A stretch of DNA of 64,000 nucleotides from assembly GCF_008065375.1 (NCBI RefSeq), contig NZ_VJYI01000005.1, positions 62,001 to 126,000 of the forward strand, written 5' to 3'. Shown here in pieces: positions 26,900 through 37,012 of this stretch (positions within the stretch are counted from its first letter, which is position 1; the number at the start of each line of letters is the position of its first letter). This stretch comes from Nonomuraea sp. SYSU D8015. GTDB lineage: Bacteria; Actinomycetota; Actinomycetes; Streptosporangiales; Streptosporangiaceae. Below the pieces are notes generated by a model. It worked only from the letters and a program-made list of their open reading frames with translations, was not told the DNA's origin and did not search any database. Made by a program: the position numbers and the translations under genes.

Positions 26900-27631
26900 A
26901 CCGGGAGCCGGCGGCATCGGCACGCCCGGGCGCTGTTCCGCCGGGCCGTCCTGGACGGGCTGGTCGCCGAGGGCACGACCGTGGTCGAGGCCACCGGCGG
27001 CGACGCGGCCGTGGCGCAGGCGTGGTTCGCTCGGCGGCTCGGGTTGCCGTACACCGTGGTCATGCCGGGGGAGCGCAGCGAGGCGCGGGCTCGGGTGGTG
27101 GAGGAGTTGGGCGGTGAGTGCAGGTTCGTGACGCCGCCGCTGGCGATCTACGACGCGGCCCTGCGGATCGACGGGCATTTCCTCGACCAGTTCGGGCGGG
27201 CGGCCGAGCACGATCTGGCGGATGAGCTGTTCACGCAGGTGCGGCCGGACTGGGTGGTGACGGGGGCGAGCGACCGGCATGCCGTCGCGCATCGAGGGCA
27301 TCGGGCGACCGCGCATCGAGCCCGGGTTCCGGCCCGACCTGGTCGACCTGGTCGTTCCCGTGCCGGACGCGGCCGGTGTGGCGGCGGCCCGGCACACCTC
27401 AGGGAGGTCACCGGGCTGCCGGTGGGCGGCTCGTCGGGCACCGCACTGTGGGCGGCGCTGGAGCTGGTCGAGCGTATGCGGGCCAAGGGCGAGACCGGCA
27501 CCGTGGTCTCGCTGATCGGCGACGCCGCCGAGCGGCACCTGGCGACCTATCACAGGGAGGAGTGGGCGGCCGGCAAGGGCCTGGACGTCGGCCAATACGC
27601 GGCCGAACTGCGGCGCCGGGCCGGCGTCTGA
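26900..27631 (+). pseudogene. Frameshifted, N-truncated PLP-dependent cysteine synthase-like gene
   Basis: The reading frame carries DGLVAEGTTVVEATGGDAAV and LGLPYTVVMPGERSEARA, the PLP-enzyme motif for substrate binding. Near 27279 it shifts to the frame of MPSRIEGIGRPRIEPGF, typical of cysteine synthases, then returns by about 27400 to EVTGLPVGGSSGTALWAALEL. The N-terminal part with the catalytic Lys is missing, so the gene is not functional as written unless the shifts are sequencing errors. Confidence 0.7.
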
Positions 27632-27695
27632 GCCGGCGGCGCGCATTCGGCGGGTCCCGTCATCGGGCCTGCCGGGGTCCGGGCGCGGGATCCGG

Positions 27696-28448
27696 TCAGG
27701 ACAGCGGGTGGCTGACCCAGACGTTCGGCTCCACGTACACGGCATGATCGTGCTCCACGAAGCACTGCACCACGTTGAGCGCGCCGGGCACCTCGACCGG
27801 CCCCGTGCGGTCGAACGGCAGGCCGGTCCACGTCCGCCACTCCGCCAGCGTGCCCGCGACCACCATCGAGCGCGGCGCCACCTTCACGATCTTCCCGCCG
27901 GCCCGCACGTGCACCCGCAGCCAGGCGTCGTGGGGGAGGCCGTCGTCGCGGGTGCGGTAGGCGTACTCGGACATGGGGGTGTGCGGTTCGAGGTGCTTCC
28001 TGTTGGGCCGGACCGGCGCGACCAGCTCGGCGAAGCCGAGGTGGGCGGCGCGCTCCCGCATCGCCGCCAGCATGATCGACGAGAGCCCCGTGCCCTGCAG
28101 GTCGCGGCGTACGCTGATCTCCAGGGCCGAGACGGCGCCGGGCCGGCGGCCACGCTCGCGGGCCAGCCATCCCCGCCGGATCACGCCGTCCCATCCGTCG
28201 TCGGGCAGCTCGGCCTCGTCCGACCAGTACGGGATCATGCACCCTCGCGCCACCAACCGGCCCGGATCGGCGTCGTCGTCGGCCACGAGCACATGCTCGG
28301 CGTAGGTCGTCTCGGCGATCGCGTAGAACAGATCGGCGATCGGGTCGTGGAGCATGAACTCCGGCCACGTGTGGTCCATGCTCCACAGCTCCGGCGTGAA
28401 CTCGGGACGTTCGGCGAGCGTCGTGATCTGGATGGCCATGGCCGTCAT
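27696..28448 (-). CDS. GNAT-like acetyltransferase
   Basis: 250 residues from an ATG at 28448 (28439 or 28493 are also possible). The family's acetyl-CoA loop is ISVRRDLQGTGLSSIMLAAM, followed by HLGFAELVAPVRPNRKH and later PHDAWLRVHVRAGGKIVKVAPRSM. The N-terminal half (TWPEFMLHDPIADLFY) matches a group of actinobacterial GNAT proteins of unknown substrate. It is divergent from the DUF885 gene. Confidence 0.75.
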   Translation of the reverse strand: MTAMAIQITTLAERPEFTPELWSMDHTWPEFMLHDPIADLFYAIAETTYAEHVLVADDDADPGRLVARGCMIPYWSDEAELPDDGWDGVIRRGWLARERGRRPGAVSALEISVRRDLQGTGLSSIMLAAMRERAAHLGFAELVAPVRPNRKHLEPHTPMSEYAYRTRDDGLPHDAWLRVHVRAGGKIVKVAPRSMVVAGTLAEWRTWTGLPFDRTGPVEVPGALNVVQCFVEHDHAVYVEPNVWVSHPLS

Positions 28449-28516
28449 TCTCACATCACGCTTTACCGGGAAGCGCACGATTTTCCGGCACATATGCGTG
28501 CGCTACCGTCGGCGGC

Positions 28517-30007
28517 ATGACGGAACTTGACCCCAGGCTGCGTGCGGTCGCGGACCTCATCGTGGCCGAGGCACGCGAGGGCGGCGGCAGGCACGAGTAC
28601 GACGGCCGCATCCAGGACCTGTCGCCCGACGGCGTGCGGGCCGGGCTGGCGCGGCTCGGCGAGGGGGCCGCGCCGGAAGACCCGCATGACGCCGAGCACC
28701 TGCGGGTGTTCGAGCAGAGCCTGCGCTACCAGTTCGGGGAGCTGGAGCTGCACCGTACGAACCCGATGGTCCACCTCTCCAATTTCGACCTGGCCTGCTA
28801 CGACCGCGACTACGGCCCCGAGGAGGAACGCGCCGCGGCGAAGGCGGCCCACCTGGCGCTCTGGCCGGACGCCGTGGACTGCGCGATCGCCTCGCTCGAC
28901 CGGCTCAGCGCGCCTGTCGCGAAGTCCCTGATCGGCGCCGCCAAGGGCCTGGCCGCCGGAGTCAGTGACGAGACGGCGCTGCGGGCCCACGCCAGGCTGG
29001 TCGCCCACCTCGAAAGCGCCGCGGCCGAGGGAGATCCGGACGCCGCGCTCGGCGGCGAGGCGCTGGCCGGGCTCATGGGGACGGCCGAAGGACTGCCGGT
29101 GGACCTCGGCCGGCTCGCCGAGCGGGCGGACGCCGAGCGCGACCGCCTCATGGCGCTGCTCACCGACGCCTGCGCCCGGCTGGGCCGCTCCGGGCCGCCG
29201 CTGGACGTCGTACGGGAGCTGGTCAGGGACCACCCCGACGCGGACGGCGTGATCGAGGCGGCCAGGGCGGGCACCGCGAAGGCCATCGCGTTCACCAGGG
29301 AGAAGGACCTCGTCCCGTACCACGACGGGGAATGCCTGGTCGGGCTGGCGCCGGAGTCGCGCCGCTGGGCGATGGCCATGATGGCGTGGAACTCGCCCGG
29401 CGAGCCCGAGGGCCCGTCCTGGTACCACATCACGCCACCCGACCCGTCCTGGCCCGAGCACGAACAGGAGGAGTGGCTGGAGGTCTTCAGCTACACGACG
29501 CTTCCGGCGATCAACGTGCACGAGGTCGCGCCCGGGCACTTCTCGCACGCCCGCGCCCTGCGCCGGGCGCCGTCGGACGTGCGGCGGCTGCTGCAGTCGA
29601 TGGCGTTCATCGAGGGGTGGGCGCACTACGCCGAGGAGCTGTGCGTCGAGGAGGGGTTCGAGCCCGACGACCCGCGCTTCGAGATCGGCGTGTGGGTGGA
29701 GGCGCTGATCCGCGTCACGCGGCTGGCCTGCGCGATCGGCGTGCACACCGGTCAGATGACGGTCGAGGAGGGCGCCAGGCGCTTCGAGTCCGACACGCAC
29801 CTGGCAGGCCCCGCGGCGCTGGCGGAGGCGCGGCGGGCCACGTTCGACCCGACGTACGGCCGTTACACCTGGGGCAAGCTGCTGATCCTCGATCTGCGCG
29901 AGCAGGCGCGCAAGGAATGGGGCGCGGGCTTCACCCTGCAGCGCTTCCACAAGGCCCTGCTCGACCTCGGCTCGCCGCCCCTCGGCCTGATCAACGCGAT
30001 CCTGTAG
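28517..30007 (+). CDS. DUF885 family putative metallopeptidase
   Basis: 496 residues. The zinc-binding motif HEVAPGHFSHARAL (HExxxGH) lies near residue 335, followed by MAFIEGWAHYAEELCVEEG, whose Glu-Gly-Trp-Ala segment is conserved in DUF885. The long helical N-terminus and the absence of a signal peptide suggest a cytoplasmic peptidase. Substrate unknown. The last nine codons and stop are imperfectly repeated twice more downstream. Confidence 0.85.
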   Translation: MTELDPRLRAVADLIVAEAREGGGRHEYDGRIQDLSPDGVRAGLARLGEGAAPEDPHDAEHLRVFEQSLRYQFGELELHRTNPMVHLSNFDLACYDRDYGPEEERAAAKAAHLALWPDAVDCAIASLDRLSAPVAKSLIGAAKGLAAGVSDETALRAHARLVAHLESAAAEGDPDAALGGEALAGLMGTAEGLPVDLGRLAERADAERDRLMALLTDACARLGRSGPPLDVVRELVRDHPDADGVIEAARAGTAKAIAFTREKDLVPYHDGECLVGLAPESRRWAMAMMAWNSPGEPEGPSWYHITPPDPSWPEHEQEEWLEVFSYTTLPAINVHEVAPGHFSHARALRRAPSDVRRLLQSMAFIEGWAHYAEELCVEEGFEPDDPRFEIGVWVEALIRVTRLACAIGVHTGQMTVEEGARRFESDTHLAGPAALAEARRATFDPTYGRYTWGKLLILDLREQARKEWGAGFTLQRFHKALLDLGSPPLGLINAIL

Positions 30008-30079
30008 CGATCTCGGGGCCCCGGGGCCTGATCGGTGCGATCCCCTAGCCCCTGGGCCTGATCGGCGTGATCCTGTAGC
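29979..30079 (+). repeat. Three copies of the DUF885 gene's terminal codons
   Basis: The 3' end of the gene, coding PLGLINAIL plus stop, recurs as PRGLIGAIP plus stop (stop at 30046-30048) and PLGLIGVIL plus stop (stop at 30076-30078). The spacing between stops is 41 and then 30 bp, so the second copies are in different frames. Confidence 0.7.
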
Positions 30080-30088
30080 GTCGATCAC

Positions 30089-30910
30089 GTGCGCGAGCTC
30101 GTTGGCAAAGTGGCGGTGGTGACGGGCGCGGCCAGCGGCATAGGCCGCGCCCTGGCCCTGCGGTTCGCGGCCGAGGGCATGACGTTGATGCTCGCCGACC
30201 TCGACTACGGCGGCCTCGCGGAGACGGCCGCGCTGGCCGGGGACGCCAAGGTGCTCACGCAGATCACCGACGTGTCCGACGCGGCGGCCGTCGCCCACCT
30301 GGCCGACCGCTGTTTCGGCGAGCTCGGGGCCGTGCACGTGCTGTGCAACAACGCCGGCGTCTACCAGGGCGGCCACATGTGGACCCGCACCGAGGAGGAC
30401 TTCGCCTGGGTGCTGGGGGCCAACCTGTGGGGCGTGCTGCACGGCATCCACGAGTTCGTGCCACGCATGATCGAGCAGGGCACCGAGGGCCACATCGTCA
30501 ACACGGTGTCGGTGGCGGGGCTGTTCGCCGTGCCGGGAGCGGGCGCGTACGCGGTCAGCAAACACGCCGCGCTGGCCGCCTCTCTGGCGCTCGCTCAGGA
30601 CCTGGCCGCCGTCGGCGCCAAGCTCCGCGTGACCGCGCTCTGCCCGGGCGCGGTCAGGACGCGCATCGCCGACTCGGCCCGGACACGTCCTTCCGGTCTG
30701 GCCGCCACCCCCAGCCAGGACGAGGCGGACTCGCTCGACCAGGTCGGAAGGGCGGCCGAGTCGGGGATCGAGCCGTCCGATGTGGCCGACCTGGTCGTGG
30801 CGGCCATCCGCGAAGAGCGGTTCCTGGTGCTGACGGACCAGAAGTACGCCGCCCGGCTGCGCCTGCAGACGGAGACCCTGCTGACCGGGGACCTGCCCTC
30901 CTACCAGTGA
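30089..30910 (+). CDS. Short-chain dehydrogenase/reductase
   Basis: 273 residues from a GTG. The classical SDR motifs are VAVVTGAASGIGRALAL, LCNNAGVYQGG, the Ser of NTVSVAG and the catalytic YAVSK. The C-terminal extension (SGIEPSDVADLVVAAIREER) is common in actinobacterial oxidoreductases that act on lipophilic substrates. The tail overlaps the convergent membrane protein gene by 10 bases. Confidence 0.9.
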   Translation: MRELVGKVAVVTGAASGIGRALALRFAAEGMTLMLADLDYGGLAETAALAGDAKVLTQITDVSDAAAVAHLADRCFGELGAVHVLCNNAGVYQGGHMWTRTEEDFAWVLGANLWGVLHGIHEFVPRMIEQGTEGHIVNTVSVAGLFAVPGAGAYAVSKHAALAASLALAQDLAAVGAKLRVTALCPGAVRTRIADSARTRPSGLAATPSQDEADSLDQVGRAAESGIEPSDVADLVVAAIREERFLVLTDQKYAARLRLQTETLLTGDLPSYQ

Positions 30911-31854
30911 CGTTCGTGGGCCAGGATCCTGACCACCGTGCCGCTGCGCGGCTTGACGAGCAGCCGCACCGAGTCGCCCGGCAGCACGTCCTTGTACGTC
31001 TCCTGGTCCACGCGGTACGCCTTGGCCTGCGCCGATCTACCGTCGTGCAGCGCGAGACAGTAGGTGTGGCGCCGCGACCCGGGCTCGTCGCCCGACGTGA
31101 CGTCGACCCACCGCTTGACCACGTATCCGGCGACCTCCTGCCGCTTGGGGCCCGGCCCCTCGGATCCGGCGGGTTCGATCTCCACCCCCAGCCAGCCGCT
31201 GCCCGTGAAGATCCACTCCTGCTCGTGGTTCAGCGGCGCGGCCTCCGGCCCGGCGATCTCCCGGCCGCGGGCGGTCAGGAGGAACCCCCGCCCGCCGAGG
31301 ATCAGGCTCCCTCCTGCCACGACCGCCACCAGCGACGCGATGCCCCCAGCCCACGACGCGCCGGCCTGGGAGACGGTGGCGTACCAGGGGATGACGAGCG
31401 CGACGGCGAGGAGCACCGGCACGATCATGGTCTGCCAGCGACGGCGCGCCAGGCCGAGATCGAGGGCGCACTGCCGGACCAGCGGCATGAAGTCGCTCTC
31501 CAGATCGGCGCCGTCGGGCATGAGGGCGACCACCGGCGCGTTCGGCGCGCCCGCCATCCGGGCGGCCACCCGTTCCAGCACCCACCGCTCGTAGGGCAGG
31601 AGCGGCTCCCGGCGGGGAGGCGTCAGAGAGAGGCGATCGCCGTGGATCGTCGCCCACCCGCGCCCGGCGAGCTCGAACAGCGCCGCGTGGAAGACCTCCT
31701 GCGCCCGCAGGCCACGCAGGAGCTCCACCACGGGCTGGGGGGCCTGCGCGGCGGAGGGCGTCTTCGACGGCCGCTCGCGGCCGGACACCTTGAAGGCGGT
31801 GACCAGCGCGGAGGCCCACAGAGCCCACGCGGCCGCCGGCCAGACAAGATCCAT
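30901..31854 (-). CDS. Membrane protein of unknown function
   Basis: 317 residues. A hydrophobic N-terminus is followed by a soluble winged-helix-like segment (ELLRGLRAQEVFHAALFELA), then two membrane helices (about 145-165 and 170-195). The C-terminus is soluble and contains WIFTGSGWLGVEIEP. Similar small membrane proteins are common in Streptosporangiales. The function is not recognised. Confidence 0.65.
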   Translation of the reverse strand: MDLVWPAAAWALWASALVTAFKVSGRERPSKTPSAAQAPQPVVELLRGLRAQEVFHAALFELAGRGWATIHGDRLSLTPPRREPLLPYERWVLERVAARMAGAPNAPVVALMPDGADLESDFMPLVRQCALDLGLARRRWQTMIVPVLLAVALVIPWYATVSQAGASWAGGIASLVAVVAGGSLILGGRGFLLTARGREIAGPEAAPLNHEQEWIFTGSGWLGVEIEPAGSEGPGPKRQEVAGYVVKRWVDVTSGDEPGSRRHTYCLALHDGRSAQAKAYRVDQETYKDVLPGDSVRLLVKPRSGTVVRILAHERHW

Positions 31855-31909
31855 CGTTCTGTGTTAGCACGAGTGCCCGTGCCAGGCCAGGCGCAATATC
31901 CAGGACCGA

Positions 31910-31915
31910 TAGACT
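31910..31915 (+). promoter_or_regulatory. Probable -10 hexamer of guaA (TAGACT)
   Basis: TAGACT lies 37 bp before the GTG start, nearly the same spacing as ahead of guaB (4725). No strong -35 is evident. Confidence 0.4.
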
Positions 31916-31951
31916 GAGGGCACCGCATTTCGCCTTTGGGGGGTTCTCACG

Positions 31952-33497
<1,546 letters not shown>

Positions 33498-33499
<2 letters not shown>

Positions 33500-33540
33500 C
33501 GCGAAGCCGAGGCTCCTGGCTCGCGGAGTGACGTCATCAG
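33498..33540 (+). repeat. Probable remnant of the dispersed repeat (copy D)
   Basis: The stretch just past the guaA stop, GAGGCTCCTGGCTCGCGGAG then TGACGTCAT, resembles the distal end of copies A-C (CGCCTCGCGGAGTGAGGCCAT). The upstream half of the element is absent. The match is partial, so it may be coincidental. Confidence 0.4.
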
Positions 33541-33572
33541 GCAAGGATGAGTGCCGCGAGGGTTTTGCCGGC

Positions 33573-33994
33573 CTACGGTCCCGGGTTGGCGATTTGGATG
33601 ATGTGCAGTGGCTCATCGAAGGCTTGGGCTGCCTTCTCCCAATGAGACCTGCTCAGCGTGAGGACCGGGCACACCGACGCGTCGGCGATGGCGGCGACGT
33701 GCGCGTCTCCCCATCCGAGCTCCCTGCGGTCGAGTACCGAGGCCAGGACCGTCCCGTGCTCGGGTTCACGTGCTCCCGCAACCGTGATCTGTTCCATGGT
33801 CGCGATGCCGAGCAACAGGTCCGTTGCGTCTTTGGCGCCATCACAGTCGAGTGAGGCCCCGGCAATCGCCAGTACGGACATGACCATCGGCTGCCCCTCG
33901 GCGTCGAAGCGGGCGACCATCTCCATCAGGTCGCTGTCGCCACGAGCCAGTTCGGCAGGATTCCGGTATCGAGGATGAGCGGGGGCAAGGTCAT
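33573..33994 (-). pseudogene. Frameshifted PIN-domain toxin
   Basis: The frame from the ATG at 33994 begins MTLPPLILDTGIL, a standard PIN-domain opening with the catalytic Asp, but runs into a stop. Another frame continues from about 33960 with AELARGDSDLMEMVARFD and ends with GDAHVAAIADASVCPVLTL, the C-terminal acidic cluster of PIN domains. A one-base shift near 33950-33963 breaks the gene. Its ATG overlaps the upstream antitoxin stop, as in intact pairs. Confidence 0.7.
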
Positions 33995-34262
33995 CGTGGG
34001 ATCTCGCCAGAGTAGCCGGGTAGGTCGGCAAGTTGCCTCTTGACGTGCGCCGTCATCCGGTCGACGCGGTCGTGATCGGCACCTTCCCGCGCTCGCGCCA
34101 AATGGTTCTCCACAATCGCCTTGCGGCGTCGCTCCTCTCGCACACGTGCCGCGAGTGCCTCGTTGACGTAGGCGGACAGAGATTTGACGTCATCGTCTCC
34201 CACGCGAGCTTCACGTATTCCACAAGGTCGGGGTCCAGCGTGACGGCGATACTGGGTCGTAC
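33991..34262 (-). pseudogene. Frameshifted antitoxin of the PIN toxin
   Basis: An N-terminal ribbon-helix-helix-like segment (SIAVTLDPDLVEYVKLAWET) occurs in one frame. After a shift near 34200 the typical antitoxin continuation VKSLSAYVNEALAARVREER follows, with a long basic helix to SGEIPR. The stop overlaps the toxin ATG (ATGA). The start codon is not clear because the upstream frame lacks an obvious one. Confidence 0.6.
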
Positions 34263-34470
34263 GGCTCGCGTGATGGCGTGCTCGCGAGAGAGCGGCCATG
34301 ATGCAGGCGGTCCCGGCGAGCTCGTCGAGTGCGCCGTCGTTGCCGCCACGTGAGATCTTCCTGCTGTGGCAGGCGGGACGTACGCATTCCCCTCTCGCGG
34401 CACGGGCGATCGAGATCACCGTCGAGACCGCCCGCGAGATCTCTCAGCGGTGATGCCAAGCGGCTGTGTG

Positions 34471-34495
34471 CATGATGTGCATGATGAACATCATG
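34471..34495. promoter_or_regulatory. CATGATG repeat operator of a toxin-antitoxin operon
   Basis: CATGATG occurs at 34471 and 34480, and its inverse CATCATG at 34489 with AA between the latter two. It lies 17 bp before the antitoxin GTG. Such operators usually bind the antitoxin for autoregulation. Confidence 0.55.
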
Positions 34496-34511
34496 TGCGT
34501 ATCGTCGGAGC

Positions 34512-34808
34512 GTGACGACTGACTCGCTGGGCATCGTTGAAGCCCGCAAGAAGCTGGGCGTACTGGTGTCCCGAGCCGTCCATGGCCACCGCCCGACGAG
34601 GATCAGCCGGTCCGAGGACGAGCGTGCCGTGCTCATCTCGGAAGAGGAGTATGAGGAACTGCTCCGGTTCCGCCGTGAACGGGAAGCCAGTCAGGTTCGC
34701 GAGGCCATGGCCGCTCACGAGCGGGGCGAGCTGCGCATGCACCGCTACGAGAGCCGTGACGACCTCCACGCCGACTTCGGCCTCCCCGCGCCGGGCGATC
34801 GCTCTTGA
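34512..34808 (+). CDS. Phd/YefM-type antitoxin
   Basis: 98 residues from a GTG. The N-terminal Phd fold is visible in LGIVEARKKLGVLVSRA and the strand RPTRISRSEDERAVLISEEE, then YEELLRF. The C-terminal half is a charged helix that would wrap around the toxin. The stop overlaps the next start (TTGA), so the pair is translationally coupled. Just upstream is an inverted-repeat operator. Confidence 0.85.
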   Translation: MTTDSLGIVEARKKLGVLVSRAVHGHRPTRISRSEDERAVLISEEEYEELLRFRREREASQVREAMAAHERGELRMHRYESRDDLHADFGLPAPGDRS

Positions 34809-35044
34809 AGCGACCTCTGGAACTCGCCGACGTCGTCAGCGAGGCCCTGAAGGAAGCCGCACCGGGTCTGCGAGCCATCATCGTCAACACCCTGCTCGAC
34901 CTGACCGAGGAGCCGGAGCCGTTGGGCGCTCGCCCGTACGGAGGCATCCCGAACGCGTTCGAGCTGCGTACCGACACCTTCCGCCTTGCGTACACCCGCG
35001 GATCCGACCACCTGTCGGTGTGGGTCCTGCAGATCAACACCTGA
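34805..35044 (+). CDS. RelE/ParE-type toxin
   Basis: 79 residues from a TTG that overlaps the antitoxin stop. Features of the RelE fold are LRAIIVNTLLDLTEEPEP, YGGIPNAFELRTDTFRLAYT and the terminal strand LSVWVLQINT. Family members cleave mRNA on the ribosome or inhibit gyrase. Length is on the short side but compatible with a complete toxin. A hairpin terminator follows at 35101. Confidence 0.8.
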   Translation: MKRPLELADVVSEALKEAAPGLRAIIVNTLLDLTEEPEPLGARPYGGIPNAFELRTDTFRLAYTRGSDHLSVWVLQINT

Positions 35045-35100
35045 ACATTCGCCGACTGATTCGACGGGCCGTTGTCCGCGCCGGCTTCGAAAACGCCACG

Positions 35101-35140
35101 ACGGCCGGATCACCACTAGGGCAGGGCGGTGACCGGCCGT
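35101..35140. terminator. Hairpin between the toxin gene and the DUF1996 gene
   Basis: ACGGCCGGATCACC (35101-35114) pairs with GGTGACCGGCCGT (35128-35140), one bulged A. It lies between convergent genes. Confidence 0.65.
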
Positions 35141-35163
35141 CGGCGGGAGTGTGGGCTACCTCA

Positions 35164-36900
35164 TCAACACCTCCTGTCGTTGTTGATGCACTGGACGACC
35201 TTGTTCATGAGCTCTTCCGACATCACGACGACGGAGCCGGCGTGGTCGGTGTTCGGGCTGTTCTGCTCGCTGGCGAGACTGTCCACCGCGAAGGGCACGC
35301 TCTTCCCCTCGGGCGCCGTGTTGGGCACGTCGTCGTACGTCAGCGTGATGCGCAGCTGGGGCACGGCCTCCATGCCGCTCGGGCAGGTGCCGCTCTCGTC
35401 GGGGAAGGCGAGGTGCGTACGGTCGGCGCTGTCGATGTCCTCGCCGTCCCAGCAGCTGGGCATGTCGAAGACGCGCATCAGCTCGCTGCCCGCGGGGCAG
35501 ATCGGGTACTTGTCCGTCACGCGGTTGGTGAAGCCGCTGCAGGTCCACGTCGCGCGGGCGTTCTTCCCGCCCTTCGAGGCGGCCCTGGGGTCGCCGCTGA
35601 GCATTCTGAGGAACTGCGGCATCGCCGTGACCTCGGACTTCGGGTTGCCGCGGTACTCGATCCGCACCGTCGACGGCTCCACCGGCTGGCCGGCGTTGTC
35701 GCCGGGCGCGTCGAGGGCGGAGTCATCGCCGAGGATGCGCAGGGTCGGCCAGAAGTAGGCCGACCGGTCCGACTGGTTGCTGCAGGTGGTGTCCGCCTCG
35801 GCCAGGCTCTCGTTGGTGGAGAGCGCGTCGGTGGACGTGTTGCCGACGTAGTCGTACTGGGCCTGGGCTCCGTCGGTCACGCCGGGAGCCGTGATGATGT
35901 TGTCGGTGTTGCTGTGCTCATCGCTGCTCGTGCCGCACCGGGACAGGAACGTTCCCGCCGAGCCGGAGTCGGTGGCCTGCGGTTGCTTCGAGACCGGGAC
36001 CGTCTTGATGTCGACGTAGTCGGCAGCCGTCAGCCCGTCGTCGTTTCCCCCGTTGGTTGCCCCGTTGCCGAGGCTGCATGTGGCCAGGGAATCCAGGCCG
36101 GTGGGGCGTTCGGCGACGCGGCCGATGGCTGTGGCGATGCGGTTGATGGCGGCTACGCGTTTGTCCTCGAGGGGTTTGAGGATGGAGTTCTGGAAGAACT
36201 CGGGTCCTTGGTCGGATGATCGGGCCAGGCGGTTGTTCGCCTCCTCGATCTGCTGGTCGAGTTGGGCGAGGTTGCGGTCGACCTCGGCCTTCGCGTCGGC
36301 CGGGATCTCGGGGAGCTTTTCGGCCACGTTCGGGCACGTGATCGTCTGTGCCGCCCCTGCTCCTGTCCCCGTGGGGGAGGGGGACGGGGAAGCGGTGCCG
36401 CTCTTGGACGGCGTCGGGCTGGATTTCTTGGACGAGGACGAGGACGGTGACGGGGAAGCGGTGCCGTTGCCGGACGGCGCCGGACTGGCGGAGTCGCTCA
36501 TGCTGCATGGCGCCAGGGAGTCCAGGCCGGTGGGCTGTTCGCCCTCGCGGCCGATGGCTGTGGCGATGCGGTTGATGGCGGCTACGCGTTTGTCCTCGAG
36601 GGGCTTGAGGATGGCGTTCTGGAAGAACTCGGGCCCTTGGTCGGATGATCGAGCGAGTTTGTCGTTGGCTTCCTTGATTTGCTGGTCGAGTTGGGCGAGG
36701 TTGCGGTCGACTTCGGCCTTCGCGGCCGCCGGGATCTCGGGAAGCCGGTCCGCCACGTTGGGGCAGACGATCGTCTGCGCCGCCGCTGTCCCCGCATGGG
36801 CGGACAGCGGCGCGCCGGCGAGGGCGATGGCGATGCTCCCCCCTATGTAAACGGCTCCTCGCCACGGTCCGAAGCTTCTTCCCCCGAACAGATTCCGCAT
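35164..36900 (-). CDS. Secreted DUF1996 protein with duplicated N-terminal domain
   Basis: 578 residues from an ATG with GGAAGGAGG just upstream. Signal peptide (about 1-36). Two copies of a 93-residue domain follow, at 41-133 and 184-276, identical at 80 of 93 positions, both opening AQTI(V/T)CPNVA and ending TGLDSLA(P/T)CS. A Ser/Pro/Thr linker (about 134-183) separates them. Residues about 290-575 form the DUF1996 domain (ADYVDIKTVPVSKQ, FLSRCGTSSDEHSNTDNI, SCWDGEDIDSADRTHLAFP). DUF1996 proteins are secreted and of unknown function. Confidence 0.85.
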   Translation of the reverse strand: MRNLFGGRSFGPWRGAVYIGGSIAIALAGAPLSAHAGTAAAQTIVCPNVADRLPEIPAAAKAEVDRNLAQLDQQIKEANDKLARSSDQGPEFFQNAILKPLEDKRVAAINRIATAIGREGEQPTGLDSLAPCSMSDSASPAPSGNGTASPSPSSSSSKKSSPTPSKSGTASPSPSPTGTGAGAAQTITCPNVAEKLPEIPADAKAEVDRNLAQLDQQIEEANNRLARSSDQGPEFFQNSILKPLEDKRVAAINRIATAIGRVAERPTGLDSLATCSLGNGATNGGNDDGLTAADYVDIKTVPVSKQPQATDSGSAGTFLSRCGTSSDEHSNTDNIITAPGVTDGAQAQYDYVGNTSTDALSTNESLAEADTTCSNQSDRSAYFWPTLRILGDDSALDAPGDNAGQPVEPSTVRIEYRGNPKSEVTAMPQFLRMLSGDPRAASKGGKNARATWTCSGFTNRVTDKYPICPAGSELMRVFDMPSCWDGEDIDSADRTHLAFPDESGTCPSGMEAVPQLRITLTYDDVPNTAPEGKSVPFAVDSLASEQNSPNTDHAGSVVVMSEELMNKVVQCINNDRRC

Positions 36901-37012
36901 CCGCTCCTCCTTCCGGTCTCCTGACCCTTGGGCGGGAAAGTGCGATCTTTCGAGAGGTACGGGAATCACCGGTGGAAGGGTTCAGACCGCTACCGCGAAC
37001 ACGCGGACCGAT

